From the NCBI GenBank assembly GCA_935421135.1, contig OW285190.1:5853501-5917500 (forward strand): a stretch of DNA of 64,000 bases, given 5' to 3'. Both the position numbers and the translations under genes were made by a program. Positions 34,231 to 48,300 of this stretch are shown piece after piece. The stretch's first letter is position 1, and every line of letters begins with the position of its first letter. Source of the stretch: Bugulina stolonifera. Lineage: Eukaryota > Bryozoa > Gymnolaemata > Cheilostomatida > Bugulidae. The notes under the pieces are model-generated. The model was given only the letters and a program-made list of their open reading frames with translations. It did not search any database and had not been told where the DNA came from.

Positions 34231-36121
34231 GTACATTAAAAATCGGTTTGCAATTCACTTCATTAGCTCGCTGAAGTTATTGCTAATAGAGGAGACAACT
34301 TTGGCCTATGTACATACAACTGAGTGTAAAGAATGACAAACATAGCTTCATAAACATTATCTTACAGGAGAGAATAACTCCAAAATAACACCCCAGAACA
34401 GACAACTCCAAACCAAAAGAGTGAACATTATAGAACAGAAGTTATCTCCTCAAAAGTGGAAACAACTCCTACTATCAAGAAGCAAAGCTCTTCAACTACC
34501 AGTACAACAAGAGTTAAAAAGGACTATAGCTACAAAGTACAGAATAATATACCACAAGTCACGCCCCTACATTATATTATAGCCCATACAGATAAGCCAG
34601 AACTAACAGTAACAATTATCTAATATCCTGCAGTGTTTTCTTAGCTAGCCAATAGAAATTAAATAGACAACTGAGCTCCCTATGACAGATTGATATAACT
34701 ATTGTATATGAATATTTTAGCCAATAGGAAAGGCTTTATATTGTAATAGAGTATCACAAAAAGTATAAAAAGAAAGGACATCATAGATTATGCGCTCGCT
34801 AACTTGCTTACTAACTTACTGACTTGCCGCTTTGGTTAGCGAGTCACTTACTGTGTTTATTATTTTAGTTGTTCACTGATTTAGTATTTTTCTCTAGTAC
34901 AGTAAGTCATGAATATTTTATCTAGTTAGCTTTGTATTTTAATATGTGTATTTTAAGTATAATCCCTGTTCTCTCGTTAAATAGATTGTGGATTGAATAA
35001 GTAAATAGAACAAGGGATATGAAAGGAAATCAAAGTGGAGTTATATTGAATATATATATATAAGGAATAGATGAACGTGAAACGTGAAGTAATACATTGA
35101 TGCTTGAGCTAGCGATATATTGAGATAAATAAATTGACGGGATCTTTGTATATTGTAAGTGGATATAAATGTGGATAATTAGTAACTGAACTTGGAATTC
35201 TTGGAGACAAATTGTATGATACTTGTTGAAGTAATTGTGATAATCTTGGATATAAATGGTATTACGAATTTGCATTGTGTAAAATATTGTGGATAATTCA
35301 GTGGATAAATTACGTACAGCGAATTGTGAATTGAGTACAATTGTAATAGTCTTGAGGTATATATATATTGGTTAATGATACATGGGGAATAGTACAGTGA
35401 GATTTACACGTGAATAGAGCATACAGTCATATCATAGTTGTACATTCTAGAATAGCTTATTAGTTGGGCCAGTGAGCCGTTATCATATTATTCAGAGTTA
35501 CTCAGTTAGTCATACAGGTTGCTGGTCGTCCTTCAGTTGTCCCATCTTGTCATATACAAATAGTATTGTTTTAATATACATCCTGACTTATGTGACCGCT
35601 CGGACCTCCTAGAGAATCCACGCAGATAACCCCCTGGCCTAATTGATGGAGTGAGGGTGGTGCGATACATCAGACCTACAACGACACATATAGCTTACGT
35701 ACATAACATATATATTATATAACGACTGACCTGCACCCCTGCTCCCATCACATGAGCTAGACTTAGTTTAGCTAGCCTACTTGATTTGTGCAGCGCAATG
35801 ATAATGTATGCTAGTTGTTCAATAGAGAACTGATAGTAATAATAATGCACAGTCTTTCCATCATTCAACCAATCACTGAATAAAGAAGAATACAATATCC
35901 AAACACAATTTGTATGTAGAAGGAAGTTAATGTTAAATGCAGCATGTGAGTATTTAGGAGATGAAAGAATAGCATAAGTGAGCTAGCTCTATAATTAAAT
36001 GCATTATTTACTCACTTGTGATTGCACCAACCTGAGGTAGTCATCATAGGTTACGTACAGGTGAACAGGTGTCCAAGTACTGTGAACTGTTATACATTGG
36101 AGATCGTAAACAGAGAGAACA
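34231..36121. other. Intergenic DNA upstream of gene C
   Basis: No gene supported. The part 34380-34560 has a Thr/Ser-rich flavour in one frame but is broken by stops. The part 34750-35660 (TATAAAAAG, many GT/TA-rich stretches, a (TA)n near 35048) may be an old retroelement leader. The last 100 bp contain the gene C promoter region; I see no clear TATA box. Confidence 0.3.
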
Positions 36122-39100
36122 ATGTGGATCTATCGGCAGCTCTTTACTGCTTTATTTGTTGCTGTGATCAGCAAAGTAATTTGTGAGTATAAACCTCCAC
36201 AAGTGATGTCTTATCTGAATAAGTTATTCCAACCTAAATTTTAGTCACTCAGAATTGAACATATTTTGCTCTCTAGTGGTTTAGTTTGTCAAATGACTGT
36301 CCATTAAAATGACTTTTTGCTTTGATAAACTAAGAGTAACGAAGTCACCTGATATACTGTATGTATACAACATTGCAGTAGATGGTTTTGAAAAATTATT
36401 TAATTCTGGTATGTTAAACTTCAGTGTGGACACACAAGGCCTAAACTGGAACTTAGACCATCACATGCGTAATTTTCCCTTTAATTGCTTTCCATAGTCT
36501 AAGTAATGTAGTAGTATTACATGTATGTATCTATAAAATACCTGGCAAAGCAGGTACATACACCTCTCCAATCACAAAATTAAAAAATATATTCATAATG
36601 TTTGGATTACAACACTATTAGCACCGCATAAATATAAGCTAAACATAATAGTAGCACAATAATATATTATGTGGTTGTTAGTGCATCCTATTCATGTCAG
36701 AAAATATCAATACAAATTTAAAATAAGCACATGAGATGCTACATGCATTTTACGCCTGGCTCAAGTTTTACCATTAGATGATTAAAATATAAAGTACTAA
36801 GGCTACTATGATTAACTTGGTATTCTCCTTGTTCTAGGTACAACAGCTGTCACAGAGTTCTGTGCTGACTTAGAGCAGACCATCAGATACACAACAGGAA
36901 GTACTATCAGTATAACAAGTCCTGACTACCCTGACTCTACTTATACTACAGGCCAGGAGTGTGTTATAAACATTGAGTTAGTAGATGATCAGACTGTAGG
37001 GTTTCGTATTGAACAGATAAACCTTGGTGATGCTGGAGACAGATGTGTAGTGGACTATGTAGTGTTAGACTCTGATGGTAACCCTCTTCCACGTAGACAG
37101 ATACCAATATGTTTAGCAGAATCTACCAAACCTTCAATCACCTACGGTCATCATCTCATACATCATAAAGGCATGAAAATAAAGCTTTCTTCTGGATCTG
37201 TGAGACCAGGATTTTATCTTAACTTTACAGGTATGATAGCACTACTCCATGTATAGCACTATTATTAATACATGTACATGTACATCTGTGACAACATCTA
37301 TTGCAACTAAACTGTTCAGGAAAACAGTAAAGAGCATCTGCACAAATTTTGAAGTCAGAGTACATGTAGAAAAAAAATCACAAGCCGTGTAAGAAGTGGG
37401 ATTGTTTTTTTCCAATTATTTGATTGGTAACAGAAATATTAGGAAAGTGAATAAATTAGTATTAAGAATTTGCACATTATACATGATGCATCTTGCCTTC
37501 AACAATTTGTGTGACCAAATCTTTTTACGCAAAATAACATGGCCACAGCATTATGAGAAGACATTCCATAGACTTGCCATAACTTCCACACGTTTACAAG
37601 TTGATTAGTCCAAATGGTACTATAAATGTATAAATGCCCCTGTAATCATGATAACAGGGGCATTTATGATACCACATAGCAGTTATGACAAGTCTATAGA
37701 ATATCTTCTCATAATGCTGTGACCATGTTATTTTGCACAATATTATTATTTTGACAAAAAATTGACCAGTTTTGTTTCAATAAAAGAATTTGTTGCATAA
37801 CTTATATCCATGTGTTCACTGGTACATACAATCATAAGATTTGCAAATACCCAGTGCTGCGCTAAACATACATATAAATACTTAATTGATGGATTTCTGT
37901 TCTGCTGTATCTTCTGTTCTGCTGTATCTTCTGTTCTGCTGTATCTTCTGTTCTGCTGTATCTTCTGTTCTGCACAATTTTGAACATACTCATATGACTT
38001 ATCAGTCCCAGCTGATTCAACTAAATAAAGTTTTCAGATGTAAAATTTCTCTTTCAGCACTTCCACTTCACTCACTCAGATCAGGTGATGATGTCACAGA
38101 AGTATCAGTTGAATCAGCACCAAGTGGTTACATTATCAGTCAACCGTCATTCAACCTAAAAAATCCTCCTTTTTATAGTAATAATGTTTATAACAGACTG
38201 AGACTCACTGATATTGGAGGATATTCACAGATCAAACTGGAGTTTATACATATGAGTATAGGACGTTCTAGATCATGTCAGTCATCTGGTGATATATTTA
38301 GACTTTATGAAGAGAGTGGACCGACTCAGTCCACTCAGCTCTACTCCTGTGGTGATACAGACAATACACCTCTTACTCAGATATTCAATATTTCATCATC
38401 AGCCACATCTCTTATATTTCAGTTTCAAACTGATAGTATTGATCGATTTAGAGGATTCATGATAAAGTACAAGTGTAAGTATAATCAACTATTAAAGATT
38501 ATTATGCTCGTTTTATTAAAATATTTCAAACACCTGCTTGTTTGTGCAATCAGTCTGATTGCAACTACAATGTAAGTTTGACCCAAAAATCGGGAGTTTC
38601 GTAAAACTGCAGAATCAATTAGACAAATATTTCTACATTCACATGTAGATATTCACTTGCTCAAAAGTTGAGACATTGATGATAAGAATGAAGAATTATA
38701 GATTATGAAAAGTGATTTTGTGTAAATCCTGTATGATCTGTACTTATTGCTTGTACAATTTAGACTTTGTGAGGAAATTTTGCTCTTTCAATGCTGCACC
38801 CAAAGGCAGAAGTAAAATATAAATTACTGACTTGTAATTAACTTTGTGCATTTTAGTAATACCCAAAATTCAAACTTCACGTTTCCCAAAGACAACAACA
38901 GCAACAAAAACAACAACAACAACAGAAGGATTAACAGAAACATCAGCAACAGAATCGGTAAAACATACAACTACTGTCTACCAATTGCCCAGTAAATCAC
39001 ATGCAGTGACAACTTCCCAAGCCAATTCAACAAATTATACCTATGGGGATAAGAACACAGTTACCTTCGCTACAAAGGGGAGAAGTACAGGTAACAAAAA

Positions 39101-41068
39101 TAATATTTACTGCAAAAATTCTTTTTGACGATATTGTGAATAATAACTGTTGTAATGGTGTCATTTGAGTGATATCTGCCTGTTCATGTTATCAATTTGA
39201 GTATGCCACATGTACAACAAGTACAGTATTTGCCTTTCTCTGATTTCCTGTTTGTAGTGTAGTTCTACAAATGTATGTGCTGCTGATAACGGGCCTGGGG
39301 TTTGGGGAGGTTGCAAAGAATGACACAATGTTATATTTGAGCATTCAGCTAGGCAGTAGGACAGGGAGAAAGAGTGTTTAGCAATTACTGTGTAGTCGAT
39401 TTATTTGTTTGAGCAAAATTACTATGTTTTTAAAAGAATTTATTGCTAAGTTTTAATTTCAGAGCTGCATGTACATGTAAAACTGATTTTTACAGTAAAT
39501 ACATGAATATACATGTACATGCTTGAAGCAAAAACAAGAGTTGTATACAGAAAACATAATTATGGCTATGGGCTACATCCTAACCAGAAGGATTCTCCTT
39601 CAGTAGCTACTACGTATTTAATCAATTTTTTCTACTCAATTGATGGCGTGAAAGAGTAATATTTTTTCTACAAGTTAATAATGTGTAGCAATAGCCTTCC
39701 CACAACCTAATATTCATTGTACATGAGCGCACAGTGTATCTGTACTGAAAATCAAAACATAAATTGCGACAGTCTACATTTACGTTTACATGTGCGTAGT
39801 CTACGTTTACATGTGTATAGTCTACGGATTAATGCACCCACAAACTTTACTTGCACATGCTGAAGAAAATACTATGACTTCATATTATGCTATGAAGTAT
39901 GGAGGTACTAATTTGTTTATTATCACATGTATTTCTGATTGCTTGTTTCCAGAACAAGGCAGTCCAGGAATCACAACAATTGTTATGAAGTATGGAGGGA
40001 GCACCACCTTAGGAGTGTCAGCTGGAGTACTTGTTCTCATAATTATTGTGAATGTAGTAGTCTGTGTCATCTGGAGAAGATCTGCTACTACCAGGTAATA
40101 TAACATTATATTATGTTAAATACTAGCAGAGTTCACATTGCATGGTGTAGATGACTATTACGTACAATGAGTTTCCCGATACCTTTGGTATGTAGAGGAA
40201 TAGCTAATGAAATATCATTACACATTAAACACAACATATTTAATCAAATAATGATTCACGCAATTTCTCATATTTCTGTTAGACACAGAGGTCTAACTAT
40301 TTTATGTTTCCCAAATACTGTAGCTTCCGTAAACACGCAAACCATCGTGAGTAAACTACTGCGTGGAAATTATTTGTCTATCAGAACTACATATCTTCAG
40401 TGACAACAACTAGTCGTAGACTGTTATTATACTATGATCAACAGACAAAAGGAGGCACAGCACGTTAATATGAGACAAACTGACCAATCAGCTATCAGTA
40501 CATGTCAGCATTTTGATGGATATGAGAGTTTAGACTTGCATGGATTACAGAGAGACAGAGATGAAGGTGAATTAAATACTGCTACTATCAAATAAATGCT
40601 GTAACCCGCTTTTGATTGCTAACCACATTCACCAAAGCATGGAACTATTTACATTATGTCAAGTACATATAGCATGTCATTTGTGTGCCAGTAGCCCTTC
40701 TTCAATATTATACAATTCTTCACCCTGAATTATACATATATTGTATTTTTAAAATTCCGAATAGTTGTATGTTATGAGGTTATGCATGACATATAAATAA
40801 TTTAACAAGGTGTTGTCATTACATGGAAATGTAATGCAATGTTACTGAGGTCATTTTTTCACTCCGGTTACAAGGCATGCAGCCTAAATGATGTTTGTAA
40901 ATTTGTACAGAAGCTGCCCACAGATACTCTACAGTGAATCTGACCTCACAAACTGAAGGAACTGAGTCTAGCACAGAACGGAGAGGAAGTGATGTCATAC
41001 CTGATACCAGCGTCTACATGAATAGCACACCTCTCTATGTGAATAGAGAGGTGGTTTCAAACAACTAA
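36122..41068 (+). CDS. Receptor gene C: signal peptide - two CUB-like domains - Thr-rich stalk - transmembrane - tail
   Basis: A type I membrane receptor of 508 aa. Exons: 36122-36182 (signal peptide), 36838-37230 (CUB with SPDYPDSTY and four cysteines), 38058-38474 (second CUB-like domain, ends FRGFMIKYK), 38857-39090 (Thr/Ser stalk with a (ACA)n-coded run), 39953-40094 (transmembrane VLVLIIIVNVVVCVIW), 40445-40566 and 40911-41068 (tail, TAA). All junctions are GT-AG and the total is an exact codon multiple. The transmembrane and tail exons are close copies of those in gene A, but two tail tyrosines of A are histidines here (QHVN, DLHGL). YESL, RYSTV, VYMN and LYVN remain. The second CUB resembles those of genes B and D. 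Binding partner unknown. Confidence 0.85.
37895..37974 (+). repeat. 17-bp minisatellite in gene C intron
   Basis: Almost five tandem copies of TTCTGTTCTGCTGTATC lie about 80 bp upstream of the second CUB exon. Pyrimidine-rich. Confidence 0.9.
39868..39912 (+). pseudogene. Duplicate fragment of the transmembrane exon start
   Basis: ATTATGCTATGAAGTATGGAGGTACTA repeats the start of the transmembrane exon (TTATGAAGTATGGAGGGAGC at 39982) about 100 bp upstream of it, and resembles the same exon of gene A even better (CTATGAAATATGGAGGG). It stops before the membrane segment. Probably a relic of exon duplication. Confidence 0.55.
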
Positions 41069-41256
41069 GCACTCACGAATTAATCAAAAAGCCATTTTTC
41101 TATCATAGATTATGCACATTCTAAGTAAGAATATTCACTCATAGTTTTCATTTTCTGAAAAGTGAGATAATATTATTATTTAATACTGTAGATCAATAAT
41201 ACAGAAAACATCACAATTCGATTATACATGTACATTAATATATTATGTCTACATGT

Positions 41257-41640
41257 TGTGAGTACTCAGTTGGTAGAGCACACAGCTGTCCTTCTGGAGG
41301 TTGAAGGTTCAAATTCCAGTTGGGTTGTTTCTGGCAAAACGTCTTCAGCAAGCTTTTTCCCCTAACTTACTGGGTCTGTTCAGATCAGCACATAAAATAC
41401 AGGAAGTCTCGTGTACGAATTTCAATCGGGCACATAAAAGATCCTGGGCACACGCTGTGGAAATCGGCAGTGATCTAGATCCATACTTGTGTGGCCTGGT
41501 CTTGTTCACATTCCTGTGATCACACCAGATTACCCCACACATGAGATGAAGAGCAATGTTGTATAACTAGCAGAAAGCTTCATTGCTATAGGCTCTGCTG
41601 GCTGTTGGGTATTTCCCAGCATTCCATTGTCATTAGTGAC
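41257..41640 (+). mobile_element. tRNA-derived SINE downstream of gene C
   Basis: It begins GAGTACTCAGTTGGTAGAGC (A-box-like) with the B box GGTTCAAATTCC at 41306-41317, spaced as in a tRNA. A roughly 300-bp non-tRNA body follows, ending near CCCAGCATTCC. It does not close into a full tRNA cloverleaf. Confidence 0.65.
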
Positions 41641-43799
41641 TGAACGGAGACCTTAAACTTTACTGTGAGTAGTTTTGTTATTGTCTATATATATATTGTT
41701 ATCATACCTTTTGACCCAGTGCAAAGAAAATATTCAGTCATATTATATTTTCCTTAGATGTTTGACAATATAATTATAGAGCTTTGTCCGGTTAGAGCAC
41801 ATGAATCTATTCCCTAATGTAGAGAATGTACTTACATGTTATACTGCAACATCATTAGATGATATCATTAGTAGACTGCAACATGTATAAGACAATTTAT
41901 GATACGATGTAATATCATCTGGAATTTTGTAAATCAAGTACAAGTATATTATCTGCCATACACACAGTTAGTGTGGCAGTTGTACCTAACCGTATTACCA
42001 GTGTGTTGGGAATAATGCTGTATACCTGATGTACATGTACTATGCATTAATGAATATAGAAATAGAATATCCTAGAAGCACCGATACTACCAGTCTTCCC
42101 ATAAATATGTGTAGTAGGCTATTTTATAGAGACTGTGTATGTTTATATAACAATTATATAGTATTTCTGTTTATTTACAAGCTATGCTCTGAGGCGCTGA
42201 GGAGTTATCTGTCCTCTACGCAAAATCATCTGTATAATTCAGTGTTTTTTCAGACTGTGGTAGGGTGTTATCCCTCTCTATATTACACTGTAGAGTTGTC
42301 CTACCTCTATGCATATTATAGCACATACAGCACTACAGATGTATCTTTACTAATAGTGCCATATTATCTCTGCTGAGAAGTGGTATAACATCCACCTACA
42401 CATGAGAGCATTTGTTGGTTTTCTGCCAACAGAGTCCCATCGTAAGACAGAATAATAAACGTAATTAGTTTTTTCGGTCTGGGGCGGAAGAGCTTCTTCT
42501 GATTACCTAATTACCTTATATCAGATAAGAAAACTCAAGCTGCAAAATAAGCTGTATTTGTTAGATGGATATTAATTGAAGCCTCTAATGTAATGGCACT
42601 GAAGTAAGAGTAACAAATACATGCAACTGAGCTGGCTTGTTGAAGATCACCTTCTCCAAGTACAATGTAATGTAATGTAAAATTAATTTGAAGTCATCTT
42701 ACCTCTACTATCTATATTATTTTATCCATACACTGCCATTAAACTAGTGTCTCTCTATGCAGTACTTCAGGGTTGTCTTCTCTCTATGTACTGTTGTAGA
42801 TACATGTCCTACCAAATACACATTTATGAAGTTATCTTCTCTATATATCATAACACATACCATAAATTTATCCTTTACATCATGAGTGAGTATTGTGCTA
42901 AAAAATAATAGAGTTACATCATTCTCTTCATTCATGCCGCTCTGTAGAGTTGTATGACATACTATCCATATCCGATTATAAGACTAATACTTTATCTTAA
43001 GCTATATGGCAGCTCCAGGCATTAATGTGGCTGAAAACTGTTTATTGGAGAAAATAGTAGAATGTTCGAAGATAAAATGCAGAATTTGCTATGTTTTGCA
43101 GTAGATGAGATGTTTCTACCATGTAATACAAAGAATGAACAATGCTAATTTTTACATGGTCCAAAGTTAAGCTTCAAATATACATGTATTAGTGTGATAC
43201 TGCAACATGTATTCACATGCATGAAAGGAGTTGTGCTGCCGTAACAATTTGAAGTATTGGTGAATCCATTTGGTGTACAATGTATGTAGGGATCATCATG
43301 AACTAGTATGAGTTTTACTCAGCTATTGCAATGAGGGTGACAAGCACACAGACCCATTGAATACCACCCCACAGGGCTAAGCAAACGTAATCACACATCT
43401 ATGACTCTGACTATGGCTATGACATTATGCAAATGAATGTGTACACAGCTAGCCATGTCGCAAATTTCTATCTTTCATTTTCCAAGTGAACATACAAGTA
43501 ATTCTTCTAAGCATGTCAAATAACTGCTGTAAAGATACTCAAAATTCATTTTGTTGCTAGGTAAAGAAAAGTTGATTTTAACTTTAAAGTAAGAAATTTT
43601 ATTTTGAAAAACATTGTAATAATTTTATACCTAAAGCGAGGATTATCTATCATAGATACTTTCAGTTCTGTCGATGACTTCTAAACTGTGACCATACCAT
43701 TTGAGAACTTAAACTTAATTCAATAATTTAGTTTATTCTACCGAAGGAAGACTTGCAGCATTTCGAAAGTAGTTTCTTTCTCGAAAGTATACAGAGTGT
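41641..43799. other. Gene C 3' flank
   Basis: No gene supported. GTTGTCTTCTCTCTAT-like words recur at 42250-42310 and 42700-42870, as in the flank of gene A, suggesting the duplicated unit includes this flank. Confidence 0.35.
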
Positions 43800-44340
43800 T
43801 ATCTCTATCCAAGATGTCTAAAGGTATCTTCTCTCTATTCAGCATGTATAAAGTTATCTTCTCTCTATCCAAGATGTATAAAGTTATCTTCTCTCTATTC
43901 AGTATGTATAAAGTCGTCTTCTCTCTATTCAGTATGTATAAAGTTATCTTCTCTCTATTCAGTATGTATAAAGTTATCTTCTCTCTATTGAGTATGCATA
44001 AAGTTATCTTCTCTCTATTCAGTATGTATAAAGTTATCTTCTCTCTGTTCAGTATGTATAAAGTCATATTCTCTCTATTCAGTATGTATAAAGTTATCTT
44101 TTCTCTATTCAGTATGTATAAAGTTATTTTCTCTCTATTCAGTATGTATAAAGTTATTTTCTCTCTATTCAGTATGTATAAAGTTATCTTCTCTCTATTC
44201 AGTATGTATAAAGTTATCTTCTCTCTGTACAGTATGTATAAAGTTATATTCTCTCTGTTCAGTATGTATAAAGTCATATTCTCTCTATTCAGTATGTATA
44301 AAGTTATCTTCTCTCTATTCAGTATGCATAAAGTTATCTA
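43800..44340 (+). repeat. 30-bp minisatellite, about 18 units
   Basis: The unit is AGTATGTATAAAGTTATCTTCTCTCTATTC. The period is a multiple of three, so both strands stay open for about 180 codons as 10-residue repeats (FSLFSMYKVI / REKITLYILN). No start context, splice signals or domain support a gene. Confidence 0.95.
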
Positions 44341-45393
44341 CTTTGTGTGCAATTATGTGTGTATCATATAGTCACATTCTCACTATCACATGTGTGTAGA
44401 GCTGTCCTCTCTCTATAAAATGTCAGTAGAATTGTCCTCTCTCTTCATTCAATTAGTTTAGAGTCATCTTCCCTTGATGCCATAATTATAATTGTGTAGA
44501 TTTACATGTATTTACTTGGTTCAGTATGCATCAATCTATTGTTCATTAATTCTACTTTTCTGACTATCTTTGTGTAGATATACCAGATGGTAGTTCTGAT
44601 GATGCTCTGCTTGTTTATCTACATGAGATAGTAGCAGAAAGGACGACCTAGATCTTGCAGAATATGTAGTCAATTACAGGCTGCGACTGATAAGCATGAA
44701 GAGGTACATGAAGGTGTGTAGAAAGAAGTCAGATAATAGCCAATCTCTCCACATTCCCTGTAGAAGAACAAAATATATATTTTTTAAAATTTTAAGATGG
44801 CCGTCCAGCCTAGGCCGAAAGAGCTACTGGCGTGGTATGTCACTGTACTTAGTCAGAGAAAACCATACATAGCCCATCTGCAAACATTAGTCTCTCGCAC
44901 AAACATGAGACTTTTGCTTTTGGCCCAGGTCAGTGTGTTTGCTACCTTGCACATGGTATGCATGTGCCTGAAATTTACATGTAGGTGTCAGACTCACTAA
45001 TAATGCAACAGCTCATGCACCATGCAGTGTATCTTAGTACTGTACACCCGACTAGGCTAAATTGACGGAACCAACAGTAGCTACTGTTAATGAAACTCAG
45101 TCAAAGATATTGACTCAAGTGGGCCTATATGATGGGTAGTATAATTACATGTGCATGTTTAACTGACCACACATGGTTAGAATCATAGTGTTGTACGTAT
45201 ATTGCAAGCTGTATTGTATTATATTATGTGCATTAGTTTTTCATTTGTGAGCATATTATGATTTCTATTGGATCAGTACTGACAAGGAAGTCAAATGTCT
45301 GTAATCCAAGTAATCTACTCTATTACTTTACTCTGCATACAGTTCTATATTGTACATATCACATTGCACTGACATGTGTAATAGTGTCTGAAC
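44341..45393. other. Intergenic DNA upstream of gene D
   Basis: Contains a decayed fragment (44796-44965) of the MITE seen at 27019 and 33439, inverted. The last 150 bp resemble the region before gene B (for example GTGTCTGAACATGGCTG at the start codon). Confidence 0.4.
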
Positions 45394-48300
45394 ATGGCTG
45401 ACACGTATTTACATTATACCATACTGACAGCAATCATATTATCACACACAGCGTATGGTTAGTACATACAATATACAGTATATATAAGTATATACATGTA
45501 ATATATAAGCCTACATGTACATGTACATAATATTATATTCTAATTATACATGTACATGTAAACAGTAATATCGTGCATTTAGCCTGAGAATGACATCATA
45601 TTGCAAGATGGTTCTGATTATTTTACTACATTTACACATACTCAGGACTTGATTCCGTGTTCATCTGTACACAATACCTGATCACTACATATTCTACATG
45701 TACATGTACATGACTGTATTTTAATCAAGAATTCTACTGCAAAGCACAGAAGCTATAAAATAAAATACAGGAATAGGCTACTGAAACTACATGTACATTA
45801 CTAGTCAATTTTTACAGCATTTCACTACCTCAAACCATTCGATGTGAGGGACAAAATATCAGGCGCTGCAGAGCCAAGTGGTTACATAGTAAGCCATGAA
45901 AGATTTGATAAGAAGTTACCGTATGACAACAGTCTATATAATACACTGGCACTGACAGATCTTGAAGGATACTCACAGATCAGACTAAAGTTTATATACT
46001 TTAATATTGGAGGTTCTGACACCTGTAAAGCAGGTCGGGATCTATTTAGACTGTCTAGCTATGAATCTAACAAGACATCTCTGCTCTACCAATGTGGTGA
46101 CGTAGCACAGAGCCCACCCAGTCAGACATTCAAAATTCCACCAGCTGCTGATCGTCTATTATTCGTCTTCACTACAGATAACTCTGAACAATACCGAGGA
46201 TTTGTGATGAATTACACACGTGAGTATCATTGGGTTGATCACACATGCTGAGAAAAATATTCTAAAATACTTTGAGCCGTAACCTAAATGAAAATAATCT
46301 ACATTATTATGTGTGGATGTTCAATTATGCATATTATATTTGTAATGGATGGACAAACATGTAATAATAGACGTATGCCATTTGTTTCAGTTATTCCTAA
46401 AATGACCTCTTCAACTTCACCACCTGTAGTACCCGGAAACTCAAACAGGATATCAACTTTGCCGTCATCTACTGCGTCTGGTATGTCCTGTACATTCACT
46501 GGCTTTCGATGCTTCGCACTACTGCGAAGCCAGATTTCGTTCGAAGTTATCCACTCCATTCGACGTGAGCATGTCCATGCTTCGCAGTACATGCAGTAGA
46601 CACCGGAGTTGTCTGTTCAATAGCACTATCCACTCTGTAGCCAAGTTTTATTTTGTTTTGTAGTTGTCTACTCCTACTGTATGTTGCTTATAAGCATTTT
46701 ACATGTGTACGTTATTGATAAATGACAAGTAAATATTATATTTCAGATCAAGTAATTTTGTTTATTAGATCATAATCAATATAATGCACAGATCTGAATT
46801 AAAATAACACAATTAAGCATTAATATGTTATAATATCACAAACAAGAGGTAAGTTAGTAGCAATAATCTAGAATAATTTTCCTTGATTAGTTTGGAAGTT
46901 AGCTTTCCTTGATCTGTGATGATGAGGAAACTGTAGGGCAGGCTGCAGCTTGTTTGAAGGCTATTTTGCCAGCTTACATAAATTTGGCTAGCCCACAACT
47001 AAACCACCCCAGTGGCCATTCCACCTCTACACCAGCAGGAAGAAGGATATCATCACTTTCACAAAATCATGAAATATTCATAGATGTAAAGAAGAAGCAG
47101 ACATAGAAATTAAGAAAAGAAAACTAAACACTTTAACAATTAGTCAATATCAGGCACAGTATACCTAGCACTAGCATTCTTAATCACAATAGATGATAGG
47201 AGAGTTGTGAAAGATTGTTGTGAAGACCCATGCAAGGAGACAGATATTGATATTGAAAGAGGGCTGAGGACAAGATTGTGGAGCAAAAGATGGTTGTTAG
47301 AAAGGTGCACGTTTAGTGTTATAATGTGCTGATGGTGTTGGATATACAAAAGAAGTAGCCTAGATGGTGTGTATGTATGATATTGATCGTGTGGAGTAGA
47401 CGGTGATTGCAGAGTAGCTGGCTTCTCTGTAATGTTGGAAGATTGACTGACAAATAATTTACACATCACAGAAGAGAAGCCTTCCATCATGACCCTGTTT
47501 GACTATGAATTATCCTGCTAAAGGCTTCTGTTGAGTCTTTTATTTAAGTGTACTGCGTTGTGTGTTAGACCAGAGTATAATATGGAATCAATTGTAACAA
47601 TGTGGCATCATGAATAATAATAATATATATGTACAAGCTTGGCTATAGCTATTGGCTATTGGCTATGACTATTGTCAAAATGTCATCGCCTAATATGGTG
47701 GTGATGACTAACAAATACAACATTTCCTCCCCTGTAATGAGTGCTAGGGGAGTCTAACACCATAGAATTGAGTTTGCACCCTGTTACGAGTGGGATATCG
47801 ACGTTCTGCCTCTACATGAACACTAGCCTGGGGTACCTCGAGTTGCTCATCGTCATTGTCCGGGGGGGGGGGGGGGGGTTTAAACACTTCGTGTCAATTC
47901 TAGGCTGTAACTGATTTACGTGTCGTTTCCAGTGACCATGTCTTGTGTCAACTATGAATGTGGTGTTATTACCCCGTATTTGGATTACTATGCCTGGCAC
48001 CCATTTAGGTCCATCTCGGTAGTTGCGAGCATATACAGTTGAGCCTACAATGTATCTACCATCTGGTGGTAGCTTGTTGGTAGGTGGACTCTTGGCGGGT
48101 TGTAGTAACTCCATGACACCACGAGGTTGTCTGCCATGTAGAGCATAAGCAGGAGAGCGATAATTTAATCCAGGGTGTGGTAGTGAACGGTATGTAGTTA
48201 GGAACAAGCGTATTGCAGTGTCAAGGTTATGCCCAGAGTCAAGGTTTTTCTTGATTGTTGTTTTCAGTGTACGAACAAAACGTTCGGCTTCTCCATTTGA

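Noticed and set aside
41259..41330. Possible tRNA gene
   Set aside because: A and B boxes are present but arms do not pair as a tRNA and a SINE body follows.
43800..44340. Resemblance to a CRISPR array (30-bp repeats)
   Set aside because: Units are directly adjacent with no unique spacers, and the setting is animal DNA.
43738..44371. Two opposing frames of about 180-190 codons with 10-residue repeats
   Set aside because: They are the two strands of a 30-bp minisatellite.
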